NCBI GenBank assembly: GCA_017629145.1
Contig: JAGBXR010000036.1
Coordinates: 62,001 to 126,000, forward strand
Reading direction: 5' to 3'
Origin: Alistipes sp.
Lineage (GTDB): Bacteria; Bacteroidota; Bacteroidia; Bacteroidales; Rikenellaceae
Length of the DNA stretch: 64,000 nt
Below, one piece after another: positions 31,223-41,285 of this stretch (positions within the stretch are counted from its first letter, which is position 1; every line of letters starts with the position of its first letter). The notes under the pieces are model-generated. The model saw only the letters and a program-made list of their open reading frames with translations, did not search any database and was not told the origin of the DNA. Position numbers and translations under genes: made by a program.

Positions 31223-31263
31223 TATGATTATAGCTGTGTCTATAGTGTAACAACAGAACTAAA

Positions 31264-33126
31264 ATGAGCGAAACAAAATATAAATATCTCACCACCATCG
31301 ACTCTCCCGAGGCGTTGCGCCGTCTGCCGATCTCGGAGCTCGGAGCCTATTGCAGCGAGCTACGCAGCTATATGCTCGAGTGCTGTTCGGTTAATCCCGG
31401 TCACCTCGGTTCGAGTCTCGGAGCGGTGGAACTCGCTGTCGCTCTGCACTATGTCTACGAGATGCCCTCGGACCATATCGTCTGGGATGTCGGCCATCAG
31501 GCCTACGCCCACAAGATCATTACGGGTCGTCGGGAGGCATTCCGCCAAAACCGTATGCGCGATGGCATAAGCGGCTTTCCGCGTATGGCCGAGAGTGAGT
31601 ACGACTCGTTTGGTGCAGGACACTCGTCAGTGAGTATCTCGGCCGCCTTCGGTATGGCCAAGGCTGTGGAGATGCGTGGCGGCAAGGAGCACGTCGTAGC
31701 CGTTATTGGCGACGGTGCGATGACTGGCGGCCTCGCATTCGAGGGTATGAACAACGCCGGAGCATCTCCCAAGAGCGACCTCCTTGTTGTGCTCAACGAC
31801 AACTCTATGTCTATCGATGAGCCTTCGGGAGCTCTGGACCGATATCTTGTGCGCATCTCGACATCGCACTTCTACAACCGCTTCAAGCGCGCATTGTGGC
31901 GAGTGCTGGGTGTCGTGCCACCGCTGTTGAGCCTTGCACGTAAGGCTGGCAACGGTGTGAAGCAGGGCCTTCTGAAGAACAGCAATCTCTTCGAGAGCCT
32001 CAACTTCCGCTACTTCGGCATCATCGATGGCCACAATGTGGTGGAGCTTGTCCGCACGTTGCGTGCGCTTAAGGAAATCGCGGGCCCCAAGCTGCTGCAT
32101 ATCAAGACCATCAAGGGCAAGGGCTATGCTGCTGCCGAGGCCGATCCTACGGTATGGCACGCCCCGGGTCGCTTCGATGTGGCGAGTGGCGAGCGAGTAA
32201 AGAGCGTATATGCCGCATCGCGCTATCAGGATGTCTTTGGCGAGACACTCCTCGACCTTGCGCGTCGCGACGAGAAGATTGTGGGTATCACACCAGCTAT
32301 GCCTTCGGGATGCTCGATGAATATCGTTATGCGCGAGATGCCCGAGAGGTGCTTCGATGTGGGTATCGCCGAGGGTCACGCTGTGACATTCTCGGCAGGT
32401 CTTGCTGCCACAGGTCTGCGCCCCTTCTGCAATATCTACTCATCGTTTATGCAGCGTGCCTACGACAACGTCATCCACGATGTGGCGTTGCAGCGTCTGC
32501 CTGTGGTTTTGTGTCTCGATCGTGCAGGTATCGTTGGCGAGGATGGTGCTACGCATCACGGTGCTTTCGACCTTGCCTGCTTTGGCTGTGTGCCCAACCT
32601 TGTTGTTGCTACACCGCGCAACGAGTGGATGCTCCGCCAGATGATGTATACAGCATCGCTTGCCGACCATCCTACCGTCATCCGCTATCCACGCGGCATC
32701 GGCGAGGGTGTCGATTGGCAGGGTAGTGAGTTTGTGGCCCTGGAGGAGGGCCGTGGCGAGATGCTGTGCGATGGTGAGGATGTAGCGATTGTCGCTGTCG
32801 GCACTATGTGTGGCCGCGCGATGCGTGCTGCCCAGAGGAGCAGCAAGAGTGTTGCGGTCTACGACCTGCGCTATGCCAAGCCTATGGACGAGGAGCTGTT
32901 GCGCGAGGTGGGCCGTAAGTTCAAGCGCGTTGTGACCATCGAGGACGGCATCGTGCGAGGCGGTGTTGGTGAGGCTATCGCGGCCTTTATGCTCCGCGAG
33001 GGCTTTGCCCCCGAAATCACAAACCTCGGTATCGAGGATCGCTTCGTCGAGCAGGGCAAGCCAGCGGAGCTCTATGCCGAGTGTGGCTACGACGAGGAGG
33101 CGCTGGTGCGTCTGCTCGAGCAGTAA
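31264..33126 (+). CDS. dxs: 1-deoxy-D-xylulose-5-phosphate synthase
   Basis: A 620-residue thiamine-diphosphate enzyme that joins pyruvate and glyceraldehyde 3-phosphate to make DXP, the first step of MEP isoprenoid synthesis and a precursor for PdxJ. Motifs: PGHLGSSLG and DVGHQAYAHKI (N-terminal His), the ThDP/Mg motif GDGAMTGG with LNDNSMSID, and the transketolase C-half with LDRAGIVGEDGATHHG and FCNIYSSFMQRAYD. The length fits. It is the first of four plus-strand genes. UppS downstream of this pathway is also in the window. Confidence 0.95.
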   Translation: MSETKYKYLTTIDSPEALRRLPISELGAYCSELRSYMLECCSVNPGHLGSSLGAVELAVALHYVYEMPSDHIVWDVGHQAYAHKIITGRREAFRQNRMRDGISGFPRMAESEYDSFGAGHSSVSISAAFGMAKAVEMRGGKEHVVAVIGDGAMTGGLAFEGMNNAGASPKSDLLVVLNDNSMSIDEPSGALDRYLVRISTSHFYNRFKRALWRVLGVVPPLLSLARKAGNGVKQGLLKNSNLFESLNFRYFGIIDGHNVVELVRTLRALKEIAGPKLLHIKTIKGKGYAAAEADPTVWHAPGRFDVASGERVKSVYAASRYQDVFGETLLDLARRDEKIVGITPAMPSGCSMNIVMREMPERCFDVGIAEGHAVTFSAGLAATGLRPFCNIYSSFMQRAYDNVIHDVALQRLPVVLCLDRAGIVGEDGATHHGAFDLACFGCVPNLVVATPRNEWMLRQMMYTASLADHPTVIRYPRGIGEGVDWQGSEFVALEEGRGEMLCDGEDVAIVAVGTMCGRAMRAAQRSSKSVAVYDLRYAKPMDEELLREVGRKFKRVVTIEDGIVRGGVGEAIAAFMLREGFAPEITNLGIEDRFVEQGKPAELYAECGYDEEALVRLLEQ

Positions 33127-33171
33127 TCGAAAACGAATAAAATAGGATAAATTATTAATATACAAAAGGTT

Positions 33172-33609
33172 ATGAAATACGCAATTATCTCTACCGAGAA
33201 GGGTGATATGAAGGCCGAGCTCTACGCAAACGAGACGCCTATCACCGTTGACAATTTCGTGAAGCTCGCCGAGAGCCACTTCTACGATGCACTTACCTTC
33301 CACCGCGTGATTCCCGATTTCGTGATTCAGGGTGGTTGTCCACTTGGTACAGGTGCTGGTGGTCCAGGCTACACTATCCCTTGCGAGACACGTGCCGAGC
33401 GTCAATACCACGATCGTGGTGTTCTCTCGATGGCTCACCGTGGCCCTAACACTGGAGGTTCGCAGTTCTTCATCTGTCACAACCGTATGAACACCCAGCA
33501 CCTCGATGGCGTACACACCTGCTTTGGTCGTGTTGTCGAGGGTGTGGATGTTATCGATGATATCCGTCCGGGCGACCTTATCCTTTCAATCACTATCGTT
33601 GAGGAGTAG
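33172..33609 (+). CDS. Cytoplasmic cyclophilin-type peptidyl-prolyl isomerase
   Basis: A 145-residue protein with no signal peptide. Core active-site segments are FHRVIPDFVIQGG (catalytic Arg and Phe), GGSQFFICH and LDGVHTCFGRVVEGVDV. It speeds cis/trans isomerisation of Xaa-Pro bonds. It lies 46 nt after dxs and 5 nt before the DAHP synthase gene, so it probably shares their transcript. It matches short PpiB-like proteins. Confidence 0.93.
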   Translation: MKYAIISTEKGDMKAELYANETPITVDNFVKLAESHFYDALTFHRVIPDFVIQGGCPLGTGAGGPGYTIPCETRAERQYHDRGVLSMAHRGPNTGGSQFFICHNRMNTQHLDGVHTCFGRVVEGVDVIDDIRPGDLILSITIVEE

Positions 33610-33614
33610 AGGCT

Positions 33615-34685
33615 GTGAAGGATTTGAAACCCCTATTTGACGATTGCACCTCGGCACCGCTCTACATAGCAGGTCCGTGCAGTGCCGAGAGTCGCGAGCA
33701 GACGCTTGCGGCGGCACGTGGTGTGGCGCAGGCTGGGGTCAGGATCTTCCGTGCAGGAGTGTGGAAGCCACGCACCAAGCCCGGCTCTTTCGAGGGTGTG
33801 GGCAGCGAGGCTCTGGAGTGGATCGGTGAGGCGAAGGCGGAGTATGGCCTTCGTACGCTCACCGAGGTTGCCACGCCCGAGCATCTCGAGGAGGCACTGC
33901 GTAGCGGTGTCGATGGTGTGTGGATAGGTGCGCGTACCACGACCAACCCCTTTGCGATGCAGGAGATTGCCGATGCGTTGAGGGGTACGGATATTGCGGT
34001 GCTGGTCAAAAACCCCGTTATTCCCGATGTCGCGCTGTGGATAGGCTCTCTGGAGAGGGTATACAACAGTGGCGCAAGGCGTCTTGCTGCGGTGCATCGC
34101 GGCTTTGGCACCTACGATATGTCGGTATATCGCAACTCGCCGCAGTGGTCTGTGCCTATCGAGCTGCGCCGCCGTCTGCCACAGCTACCCCTGCTCTCGG
34201 ATCCGAGCCACATAGGCGGCAGCCGCCGTCTGGTAACAACCCTCGCACAGGAGGCTCTCGACTTGGGCTTCGATGGTCTGATGATCGAGACGCACCCAAC
34301 ACCCGAGCGTGCGCTCAGCGATGCCGACCAGCAGATTACGCCCGAGGCTCTCGCTGCGCTTGTCGAGACTCTGGTGTGGCGACGCGATGCTACGGCGAAG
34401 GATGGCTTGAGAGACTTCCGTCTGCATATCGACTCGCTCGATAACCGCCTTCTGGAACTCCTTGCCGAGCGAATGGGCGTAGCTCGCGAGATTGGCGAGT
34501 ACAAGAGGGCGCACTCGATGGCTGTTGTACAGCAGGATCGCTTCAATGAGTTGTTGCAGGCTGCCGAGACGCGCGCCGAGAATATGGGCCTTTCGCGCAA
34601 GTTCATCCACAACATATTCAGCGCTATACACGAGGAGTCGGTGCGTCAGCAGGTCGACGATATCGACGATGGTAGCGCAAAATAG
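33615..34685 (+). CDS. Bifunctional DAHP synthase / chorismate mutase
   Basis: A 356-residue fusion. Residues about 15-260 are the KdsA-like (type I-beta) DAHP synthase, with AGPCSAESREQ, RAGVWKPRTKPGSFEG, LKNP-like VLVKNPVIPD and HRGFGTYD. Residues about 270-350 are an AroQ-type chorismate mutase helix bundle (LRDFRLHIDSLDNRLLELLAERM, here by parts). The fusion is widespread in Bacteroidetes and couples the first step of the shikimate pathway to the chorismate branch point; the mutase domain may sense prephenate. The start is GTG (33615), 5 nt after the cyclophilin stop, and no ATG is nearby. Confidence 0.93.
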   Translation: MKDLKPLFDDCTSAPLYIAGPCSAESREQTLAAARGVAQAGVRIFRAGVWKPRTKPGSFEGVGSEALEWIGEAKAEYGLRTLTEVATPEHLEEALRSGVDGVWIGARTTTNPFAMQEIADALRGTDIAVLVKNPVIPDVALWIGSLERVYNSGARRLAAVHRGFGTYDMSVYRNSPQWSVPIELRRRLPQLPLLSDPSHIGGSRRLVTTLAQEALDLGFDGLMIETHPTPERALSDADQQITPEALAALVETLVWRRDATAKDGLRDFRLHIDSLDNRLLELLAERMGVAREIGEYKRAHSMAVVQQDRFNELLQAAETRAENMGLSRKFIHNIFSAIHEESVRQQVDDIDDGSAK

Positions 34686-34722
34686 GTTAAGCAAACAGAA
34701 TAAAAACTTTATCCCAAACAAT

Positions 34723-36024
34723 ATGGAGTTGCTTAAAAAACTTTTTGGATTCGATGCTGCCAAGCATAACATTCGTACGGAGGTGTTGGCTGGTATCACA
34801 ACCTTCCTCACGATGTCTTACATCCTCGCCGTTAACCCAACAATCTTCTCGGCACTGGATGGTATGCCTGGTGGTGCGGTCTTCACATCTACTGCTTTGG
34901 CTGGTATTATCGGCTGTTTGATGATGGCTTTGTGGGGCAAGCTCCCATTCGGTCTTGCGCCAGGTATGGGTCTTAACGCCTTCTTCGTATATACCGTGTG
35001 TCTCGGTATGGGCTACTCTTGGCAGTTTGCTCTTACGGCGGTATTCCTCGAGGGTCTTATCTTCATCCTGCTCACTGTGACCAACGTGCGTGAGGCTATA
35101 GTGAATGCCATTCCGGTGAACTTGCGCTATGCTATCGGTGGCGGTATCGGTCTCTTCATTGCCTTCATCGGTTTGCAGAACGCGCAGATTGTCGTCAACA
35201 ACGACGCAACACTCGTATCGCTCGGCGACCTCTCGTCGAATACCGCATTGCTCGGTATCATCGGCTTGGTTATCACCTCGATTCTCTATGTTAAGAATGT
35301 GCGTGGTGCGATGCTTATCGGTATCCTCGCAACTGCGGCTATCGGTATCCCTATGGGTGTTACGGAGTATCGTGGTATTATGTCTATGCCCGAGTCTATC
35401 GCGCCTATCTTCTGGCAGTTCCAGTGGGATCAGATTCTCTCACTCGATATGCTTACCGTTGTCTTTACCTTCCTCTTTATCGATATGTTCGATACCATAG
35501 GTACGCTTGTAGGCGTATGTACGCGCGCCAATATGGTGGGTAAGGATGGCCGCGTCGAGCGTCTTAACCAGGCATTTATGGCCGATGCTATTGCCACTAC
35601 AGCTGGCGCTATGCTCGGTACATCGACCACAACAACATACGTTGAGAGTGCAGCAGGTGTTGCGCAGGGTGGCCGTACAGGTCTTACAGCCTTCACTATT
35701 GCTATCTGCTTCGCTATCGCACTCTTCTTCTCGCCATTGTTCCTCTCGATTCCTTCGGCAGCTACCGCACCTGTGCTTATCATCGTGGGTCTGTTGATGC
35801 TCGAGCCAGTGCGTAACATTGCGTGGAGCGACTACTCGGAGTCGATACCAGCATTCGTATGCTTATCGCTTATGCCGCTGACATACTCAATCTCGGATGG
35901 TATCCTCACAAGTGTTATCTTCTATGTTGTGCTCAACTTCCTTTGCGGTAAGCACAAGAAGCTCACTCCGACGATGTATATCCTTGCGGTGATGTTTGTA
36001 CTCAAGTATATCTTCTTCAACTAA
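34723..36024 (+). CDS. NCS2/AzgA-type purine permease
   Basis: A 433-residue membrane protein with about 12-14 hydrophobic segments. It begins MELLKKLFGFDAAKHNIRTE followed by LAGITTFLTMSYILAVNP, the hallmark of the AzgA/PbuG/PbuO family. Further motifs are GMGLNAFFVYTVC, the FLFIDMFDTIGTLVGV helix and TSTTTTYVESAAGVAQGGRTGL (in parts). It would import hypoxanthine, guanine or adenine with protons. An in-frame start at 34492 overlaps the previous gene and encodes Ser/Arg-rich shadow sequence, so it is rejected. apt at 59.4 kb could use the imported base. Confidence 0.92.
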   Translation: MELLKKLFGFDAAKHNIRTEVLAGITTFLTMSYILAVNPTIFSALDGMPGGAVFTSTALAGIIGCLMMALWGKLPFGLAPGMGLNAFFVYTVCLGMGYSWQFALTAVFLEGLIFILLTVTNVREAIVNAIPVNLRYAIGGGIGLFIAFIGLQNAQIVVNNDATLVSLGDLSSNTALLGIIGLVITSILYVKNVRGAMLIGILATAAIGIPMGVTEYRGIMSMPESIAPIFWQFQWDQILSLDMLTVVFTFLFIDMFDTIGTLVGVCTRANMVGKDGRVERLNQAFMADAIATTAGAMLGTSTTTTYVESAAGVAQGGRTGLTAFTIAICFAIALFFSPLFLSIPSAATAPVLIIVGLLMLEPVRNIAWSDYSESIPAFVCLSLMPLTYSISDGILTSVIFYVVLNFLCGKHKKLTPTMYILAVMFVLKYIFFN

Positions 36025-36063
36025 GGGTTTGCAGATAAGGCTACGTTGGTGTAGCACTCGTTA

Positions 36064-36106
36064 TGTGGGGCTGTCGGAATCTGTTCGGCAGCCTCACTTT
36101 TTTTTG
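36064..36106 (+). terminator. Terminator of the dxs-permease transcript
   Basis: GTGgGGCTGtCGGAA / TTCGGcAGCCtCAC with a 4-nt loop, followed by a long T run (36097-36104). Confidence 0.8.
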
Positions 36107-36192
36107 TTTCGTGAATGTGGCGCGATGGTGCGCTGCGCTGTTTTGCGCGTGAAATAAGGGTAGCTAAAATTTGTAAACGCAAGAAAAATTTG

Positions 36193-36200
36193 TAACTTTG
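36193..36200 (+). promoter_or_regulatory. Promoter of the BspA-like gene
   Basis: TAACTTTG at 36193-36200; a TTTG at 36172-36175 lies 17 nt upstream. The leader is about 75 nt. Confidence 0.6.
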
Positions 36201-36282
36201 TAATGTGCAAGACTATACTCCTGTCGCGGTAGCGTGGGTGGGGCATTGCCGAGCAGAGAATAAACAATAAAATCATACCACA

Positions 36283-39200
36283 ATGAGAAAGCTATTAACA
36301 TTCGTATTCGCGGCTATAGCATTGGCGGCGTGTACACAGCAGACAGTCGAGGAGATCTCGATGAGCCGCGAGCTTATCAGCGAGACTCTTAACGTGAGTG
36401 TCGAGGGTCGTATCAGCGATACCCGTATCCAACTCAACAACGATGGCCAGACCGTATGGAACGAGGCGGATCTCGTTTCGGTCTTCTACTACTCGGAGGA
36501 TAACCTTATGTGGCAGTTTCAGGGTGAGACGGGTGACCGCAATGGCAATCTCCGACATATCGAGGGCAACCGCGGAGCGCAGACTATGGACGACGTTGTG
36601 GTGGTATATCCCTACCGCTACGACAACGAGATTATTCCCAACGAGTCGATGGTCAAGGCCTGGCTCCCAGACGGACAGTACTATAGCGAGCAGAGCTATG
36701 GCAGCAACGGTAACATTATGGTTGCCAAGAGTTCATCGCGCAGTTTCACGCTGCGCAGCGTATGTGGCTGGGTGAAGCTTCAACTCACAGGCGAGGGTAA
36801 GCGTGTTCGCCGCGTGTCGCTCTACGGTAACAACGGCGAGCAGGTGGCAGGCCACGTCTATGTAGACTACGCCACTGCCGACATAACATTTGCCGAGGAT
36901 GCCTCATATGGCAACTATTGCGATATATACCAGATAACAACCGTAGAGTGCCCCGATGTGGCGCTCCACAGCTCGGAGCCAACGCCATTCTACATCGCGG
37001 TGTTGCCACAGACTTTCGAGAAGGGTATTACGGTCGATGTCGAGTTTGAGGATGGCAGCATTAAGACCCTTACACGCAGTGAGGAGCTTACCGTTAAGCG
37101 CAACCATATTGTGCCTATGGATTCGGTGTCGGTTGGCGACTCGGAGGATGGTGACGAGGTTGCGGATGTGGCACACAATGAGATTGTAATGCTCTTAAAT
37201 ACCGAAATGGATATTGCTGATATTATTGCAGATATCAACTTAGAGGCTTTCGATGTGGAATTGAGTAATGTTCGTAATACATCGAACACCTACCATTTTG
37301 AGTTTAGTGGTGATATCACCCATATCGGTGATTTTGCCTTCCGTGGCTGCGACTGGATTGAGAAGGTGTACCTCCCCAACAGCCTCGAGACTATGGGTGT
37401 GGGTGTATTTGCTGAGTGTCCTAACCTCAATGCAATCTATAGCAAGTATTCGACACGCGATAATCGAGTTGTCGTTATTGACGATATGCTTGTGGCTGTT
37501 GCACCTCATAATATCGTAAGTGTATCTATCGACTTTGCAAAGTATGTCGGCGACTACACATTCTACGGCTGCGAGCAGCTCGAGAATGTAGCATTCCTCG
37601 ATGGTGTAGAGGTTATCGGTGCTTGGTCGTTCTGCAACTGTGTGAACCTCCTCACAGCATTCTTCGGTGACGATGTCGAGACAATCAAGGAGGGTGCCTT
37701 CTACAACTGTCCACTTGTAACCTTTACGGGTAAGTTCAGCACCGGAGGCAGCAGCGGCGGCAATATCAACGATAACGAGGGTAACTTCGTGGGTGTGACA
37801 ACACCTCCAGCCGATGGTAATGTCGACTTGGGCGGCTCAACGGGTGTCGGTCAGGGTGCAATGCAGAATAACACTGCGGTTACACGCCTCGTCATCCCCG
37901 AGAGCGTCGAGCGTATCTCGGCGTGGGCTTTCGATGGTTGCGTAAACCTCAAGACCGTAATCTGCGAGCCTCTCGTACCACCAACAGCCGTATTTAGCTC
38001 AACAGGTATGTGGGCAGCCTTCGACAACAATGCCGAGGGCCGCAGGTTCTACGTTCCTGCCGAGTCGGTTGAGGCCTACAAGAGTGCCGAGGGCTGGCGA
38101 GACTATGCCGACGCTATCTTTGCTATGAATGGCGGTAGCGGTGATGATTCGGAGAAGCCTATAGAGCAGGGTGCCGACGAGATTCTCTACACCAATGGCA
38201 GTACAACGGAGCCTACAGAGCCTACTAACGCTGATGCATTCGATGCAAATATCGTATCTAATAGTTACGACAGCGAGCGTGGTTGCTGGGTTTTGAAGTT
38301 CGACAAAGAGCTCAAGAGGATTGAAAATAATGCTTTCGAGGACTCTATGATTGATAGTGTATACCTTCCAAAGGGTTTGGAATCAATTGGTAATTATGCT
38401 TTCCTTTACTCTTATATTAGCTATGTATATATCCCCGATAGCGTGACTCATATTGGCTCGGGAGCCTTTATCGTGCATAATTTGGAGGAGATTACTATCC
38501 CAGATAGTGTCGAGTCATTTGGTATTGTCGTTGTTCGAAGCTCGTCACTTAAGCGAATCAACAACAAAAACGTATCGGCTGATGGTCGTTGCTTGATTTT
38601 GGATGGTCAACTCAACTCATTTGCAAGTGCTGGTGTTGAAAGCTATCGTTTCCCTGATAGTGTTAAGAGTCTTGGCCAGAGTGTATGTTGCTATGCAGAT
38701 CTTAAATATGTGACCCTTCCAGCGAGTGTTACGGATATCGGGTATTCTGCCTTCCTCGGTTCAGAAATCGTGGAGTTGTATTGCGAGGCAGTGCTACCTC
38801 CAACAATGGTTACATATTGGGATTTACCAGAACAAACATTGAGTGCAATCTACGTTCCCGATGGGTCTGTCGAGGCGTATAAGGCGGCTGATTGTTGGAG
38901 CTACTATGCTGATATTATCTTCCCGATGACATCGAACGCAGGTCAGAATAATAAGATATATTACACCGCTACATCGGTTGTTCCCGAGTCGAATGCTTAT
39001 CGTGACTGGGGATACGATACGTTTGGCGCGAATATCATATCGCACGATTTCGATGCAGCAACTGGCCAGGGTGTCATCACCTTTGATGGTGATGTGACAA
39101 CTATCGGATCGCGTGCATTCCTCCTGTGCGATTCGCTTACGAGCATCGTTATCCCTGACAGCGTTACAAGCATAGGTGAGATGGCGTTCCAGGCTTGTTC

Positions 39201-40860
39201 CAACCTTGCGGATGTTAAGTTCGGTAAGGGTATCGAGAATATCAACACACAGGCCTTTACCTATTGCCATTCTCTTAGTAGCGTAACACTGCCCGATAAG
39301 TTGGACTCTATCGGTAGATTTGCCTTTGCGCAGTGTGAGTCGTTGAGTTCGGTGACATTTGGCGCGAATATCACCACAATCGACTATGGCGCATTTGAGT
39401 ATTCGCCCCTTACCTCTGTTACCTTGCCACAGAGCATCATCAATGTTGAGCCAGGAGCATTCCGATGCCACACTCTTGCTGCTTTCTATGGCGCTGGTGC
39501 TTCGTCGGATAACCGCTGTCTTATTTTCGACGGTCTGTTGACTGGCTTTGCTCCAGCAGGACTCACGTCGTACACCCTGCCAAGCGAGGTTAACGAGATT
39601 TTGATTAATGCCTTATATAGCGTTGAGTTGAGGGAGATAACCATTCCTAATAGTATTCAGATATTACCTGACTACAATCCGTTTAATTGCTCAAATCTCG
39701 AGCGTTACAACGGTAAGTTTGCTGCAGATGGTGGCAAGTGTCTGATTGATGGTAACAGATATGTAGCACACGCCCCCAAGAGTGGTGCTACCTACTATGA
39801 GGTGCCCGAGGGTATCGAGATTATTGGCAGCGGAGCGTTCCAGGACAGCACAGAACTCTGCGCTGTAGTGTTGCCCGATAGCGTTTGCGAGCTTCACTAT
39901 TGGGCATTTGGCGGATGTAACAATTTGGATAATATCTACCTTGGCAAGAATCTCTACTATATCGGCGACTATGCATTTGCACACTGCTACTCGCTCTGCT
40001 CTATAGATATCCCAGCCTCGGTATACTCTATCGGTAGCTATGCATTCTACTTTTGCGAAAACCTCGCTACCGTATATTGCCGTGCTGTGGAACCTCCATA
40101 CCTCAATAAAGATGTCTTCTATGAGTGCTACGAACTCACACAGATATTTGTCCCTGCCGAGTCGGCAAAAATATACCGAATATCAAACTCGTGGAGTAAC
40201 TTTGCGCATATTATCGTGGCTTACGACTTTGAGAATGGCGAGATTGTCGAGGAGGAGCCAGTCGTGCCAACAGAGGCGGCAAAGCGTTGGATTGGCGAGT
40301 GGACCGTTTCGTCAGATTCATACTTTAGTTGGGATGATCAATATCTTGTGACCGATCCTGTAGCGCAGAGTGTGACAATCGCAGCAAATCAGTATGCCGA
40401 GAATTACGTCGATGTCTATGGACTATCTATGACAAATCCGGATATCCCTGTGACCTGCAGAGTAGAGGATGATGGAACGCTCTATTTGATGAACTTTGTC
40501 GATTCAGGCTACGAGATCTATGACTACACACTTGTGTGGTTAGGTGTCTCGACCGAGTTATATGTTAGTGGTGATGAGCAGTATGTCTTTAAGCTAACTA
40601 TTGATGAGAATGGCAATGTCAACTCGGAGAGCAATCAGTTTAATGGCAGTTCATATGCAATGTATGACCTATTTGCTATAAATAGCGTAACAGGTCAGGT
40701 ATCAACATTCTCTGGTCAAAACTCTTTACTCTGGGCTACAACGTGGAGCAAGAATGCAAATAGTGCACGTGTCTCACGCACTTCGCTCCGCAACGATGCT
40801 GCCAAGACTCTCGAGTCGGGCCTTAGTTTGAACGCTGCACCTCTTACGATGATTAAGTAG
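36283..40860 (+). CDS. BspA-like leucine-rich-repeat surface lipoprotein
   Basis: A 1525-residue lipoprotein. The lipobox is Leu-Ala-Ala-Cys with Cys16. Residues about 30-290 resemble a fimbrillin-type domain. Then come many TpLRR/BspA repeats of the form IPDSVTSIGxxAFxxCxxLxxVxLP (about 330-640, 660-890 and 920-1370), broken by linkers such as Gly/Ser/Asn-rich 485-510 and 600-640. Three places contain FYVPAESVEAYK-like capping modules. The C-terminal ~130 residues form a beta domain starting KRWIGEWTVSSD. BspA proteins bind host matrix or other bacteria. The repeat region near 38220-38900 is more AT-rich than the flanks, suggesting later acquisition or recombination. Confidence 0.9.
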   Translation: MRKLLTFVFAAIALAACTQQTVEEISMSRELISETLNVSVEGRISDTRIQLNNDGQTVWNEADLVSVFYYSEDNLMWQFQGETGDRNGNLRHIEGNRGAQTMDDVVVVYPYRYDNEIIPNESMVKAWLPDGQYYSEQSYGSNGNIMVAKSSSRSFTLRSVCGWVKLQLTGEGKRVRRVSLYGNNGEQVAGHVYVDYATADITFAEDASYGNYCDIYQITTVECPDVALHSSEPTPFYIAVLPQTFEKGITVDVEFEDGSIKTLTRSEELTVKRNHIVPMDSVSVGDSEDGDEVADVAHNEIVMLLNTEMDIADIIADINLEAFDVELSNVRNTSNTYHFEFSGDITHIGDFAFRGCDWIEKVYLPNSLETMGVGVFAECPNLNAIYSKYSTRDNRVVVIDDMLVAVAPHNIVSVSIDFAKYVGDYTFYGCEQLENVAFLDGVEVIGAWSFCNCVNLLTAFFGDDVETIKEGAFYNCPLVTFTGKFSTGGSSGGNINDNEGNFVGVTTPPADGNVDLGGSTGVGQGAMQNNTAVTRLVIPESVERISAWAFDGCVNLKTVICEPLVPPTAVFSSTGMWAAFDNNAEGRRFYVPAESVEAYKSAEGWRDYADAIFAMNGGSGDDSEKPIEQGADEILYTNGSTTEPTEPTNADAFDANIVSNSYDSERGCWVLKFDKELKRIENNAFEDSMIDSVYLPKGLESIGNYAFLYSYISYVYIPDSVTHIGSGAFIVHNLEEITIPDSVESFGIVVVRSSSLKRINNKNVSADGRCLILDGQLNSFASAGVESYRFPDSVKSLGQSVCCYADLKYVTLPASVTDIGYSAFLGSEIVELYCEAVLPPTMVTYWDLPEQTLSAIYVPDGSVEAYKAADCWSYYADIIFPMTSNAGQNNKIYYTATSVVPESNAYRDWGYDTFGANIISHDFDAATGQGVITFDGDVTTIGSRAFLLCDSLTSIVIPDSVTSIGEMAFQACSNLADVKFGKGIENINTQAFTYCHSLSSVTLPDKLDSIGRFAFAQCESLSSVTFGANITTIDYGAFEYSPLTSVTLPQSIINVEPGAFRCHTLAAFYGAGASSDNRCLIFDGLLTGFAPAGLTSYTLPSEVNEILINALYSVELREITIPNSIQILPDYNPFNCSNLERYNGKFAADGGKCLIDGNRYVAHAPKSGATYYEVPEGIEIIGSGAFQDSTELCAVVLPDSVCELHYWAFGGCNNLDNIYLGKNLYYIGDYAFAHCYSLCSIDIPASVYSIGSYAFYFCENLATVYCRAVEPPYLNKDVFYECYELTQIFVPAESAKIYRISNSWSNFAHIIVAYDFENGEIVEEEPVVPTEAAKRWIGEWTVSSDSYFSWDDQYLVTDPVAQSVTIAANQYAENYVDVYGLSMTNPDIPVTCRVEDDGTLYLMNFVDSGYEIYDYTLVWLGVSTELYVSGDEQYVFKLTIDENGNVNSESNQFNGSSYAMYDLFAINSVTGQVSTFSGQNSLLWATTWSKNANSARVSRTSLRNDAAKTLESGLSLNAAPLTMIK

Positions 40861-40885
40861 TCGTAGGGCATAACCATTTCGATAG

Positions 40886-40922
40886 CCTGCCTGACAACTT
40901 GTTTGTCGGGCAGGTTTTTTTT
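40886..40922 (+). terminator. Terminator of the BspA-like gene
   Basis: CCTGCCtGACAA / TTGTCgGGCAGG followed by eight T's. Confidence 0.85.
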
Positions 40923-40974
40923 GCGCACCTGTAATGTGGCTATATCAACGCACTTCCAAAATTTAGCACGAAAC

Positions 40975-41002
40975 AAAAAATGCCCAACCCGAAGGTTGGA
41001 CA
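40975..41002 (-). terminator. Terminator of the ferredoxin gene
   Basis: On the minus strand TGTCCAACC-TTCG-GGTTGGGCA (one mismatch) is followed by six T's. Confidence 0.8.
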
Positions 41003-41051
41003 TTTCCAATGAAGAGCCTTTCAGGCTACTTCGTTCTGATGTAATGAGCGA

Positions 41052-41222
41052 TTAAGCCTCAGGAGCGATAGCCTCTGAAGGACATACGCCAGCGCAAGTA
41101 CCGCAGTCGATACACTTGCTAGGATCAATTACATAGATGTCGCCTGCTGAGATAGCCTCAACTGGGCACTCGTCGATACAAGTACCGCACGCAACGCAAG
41201 AATCTGAAATTTTGTAAGCCAT
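41052..41222 (-). CDS. Small 2x[4Fe-4S] ferredoxin
   Basis: A 56-residue protein found by direct translation. It carries two clostridial-type cluster motifs: C-V-A-C-G-T-C-I-D-E-C-P near residue 9-20 and C-I-D-C-G-T-C-A-G-V-C-P near 38-49, giving eight cluster cysteines. Such ferredoxins carry electrons for pyruvate:ferredoxin oxidoreductase and similar enzymes in anaerobes. It has its own strong promoter (41255-41285) and terminator. Codon use is biased (GCT, GTA, TCA), consistent with high expression. It starts MAYKISDSC. Confidence 0.95.
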   Translation of the reverse strand: MAYKISDSCVACGTCIDECPVEAISAGDIYVIDPSKCIDCGTCAGVCPSEAIAPEA

Positions 41223-41254
41223 ATTACTTAATTTTTAATGAGTGTTTCGCAATG

Positions 41255-41285
41255 CAAATATATAAACTTATTTTATAAAATCAAA
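41255..41285 (-). promoter_or_regulatory. Promoter of the ferredoxin gene
   Basis: The minus-strand -33 TTTG (41285-41282) and -7 TATATTTG (41262-41255) are 19 nt apart, a near-ideal Bacteroidetes promoter. The -33 box lies inside the last codons of serS. Confidence 0.8.

Noticed and set aside
30360..31298. Long N-terminal extension of pyrH
   Set aside because: The extra 74 residues are AT-rich intergenic sequence; UMP kinases start at the MATAKYKR position.
32440..33516. 358-codon minus-strand ORF
   Set aside because: Antisense to dxs and the cyclophilin gene, both well supported.
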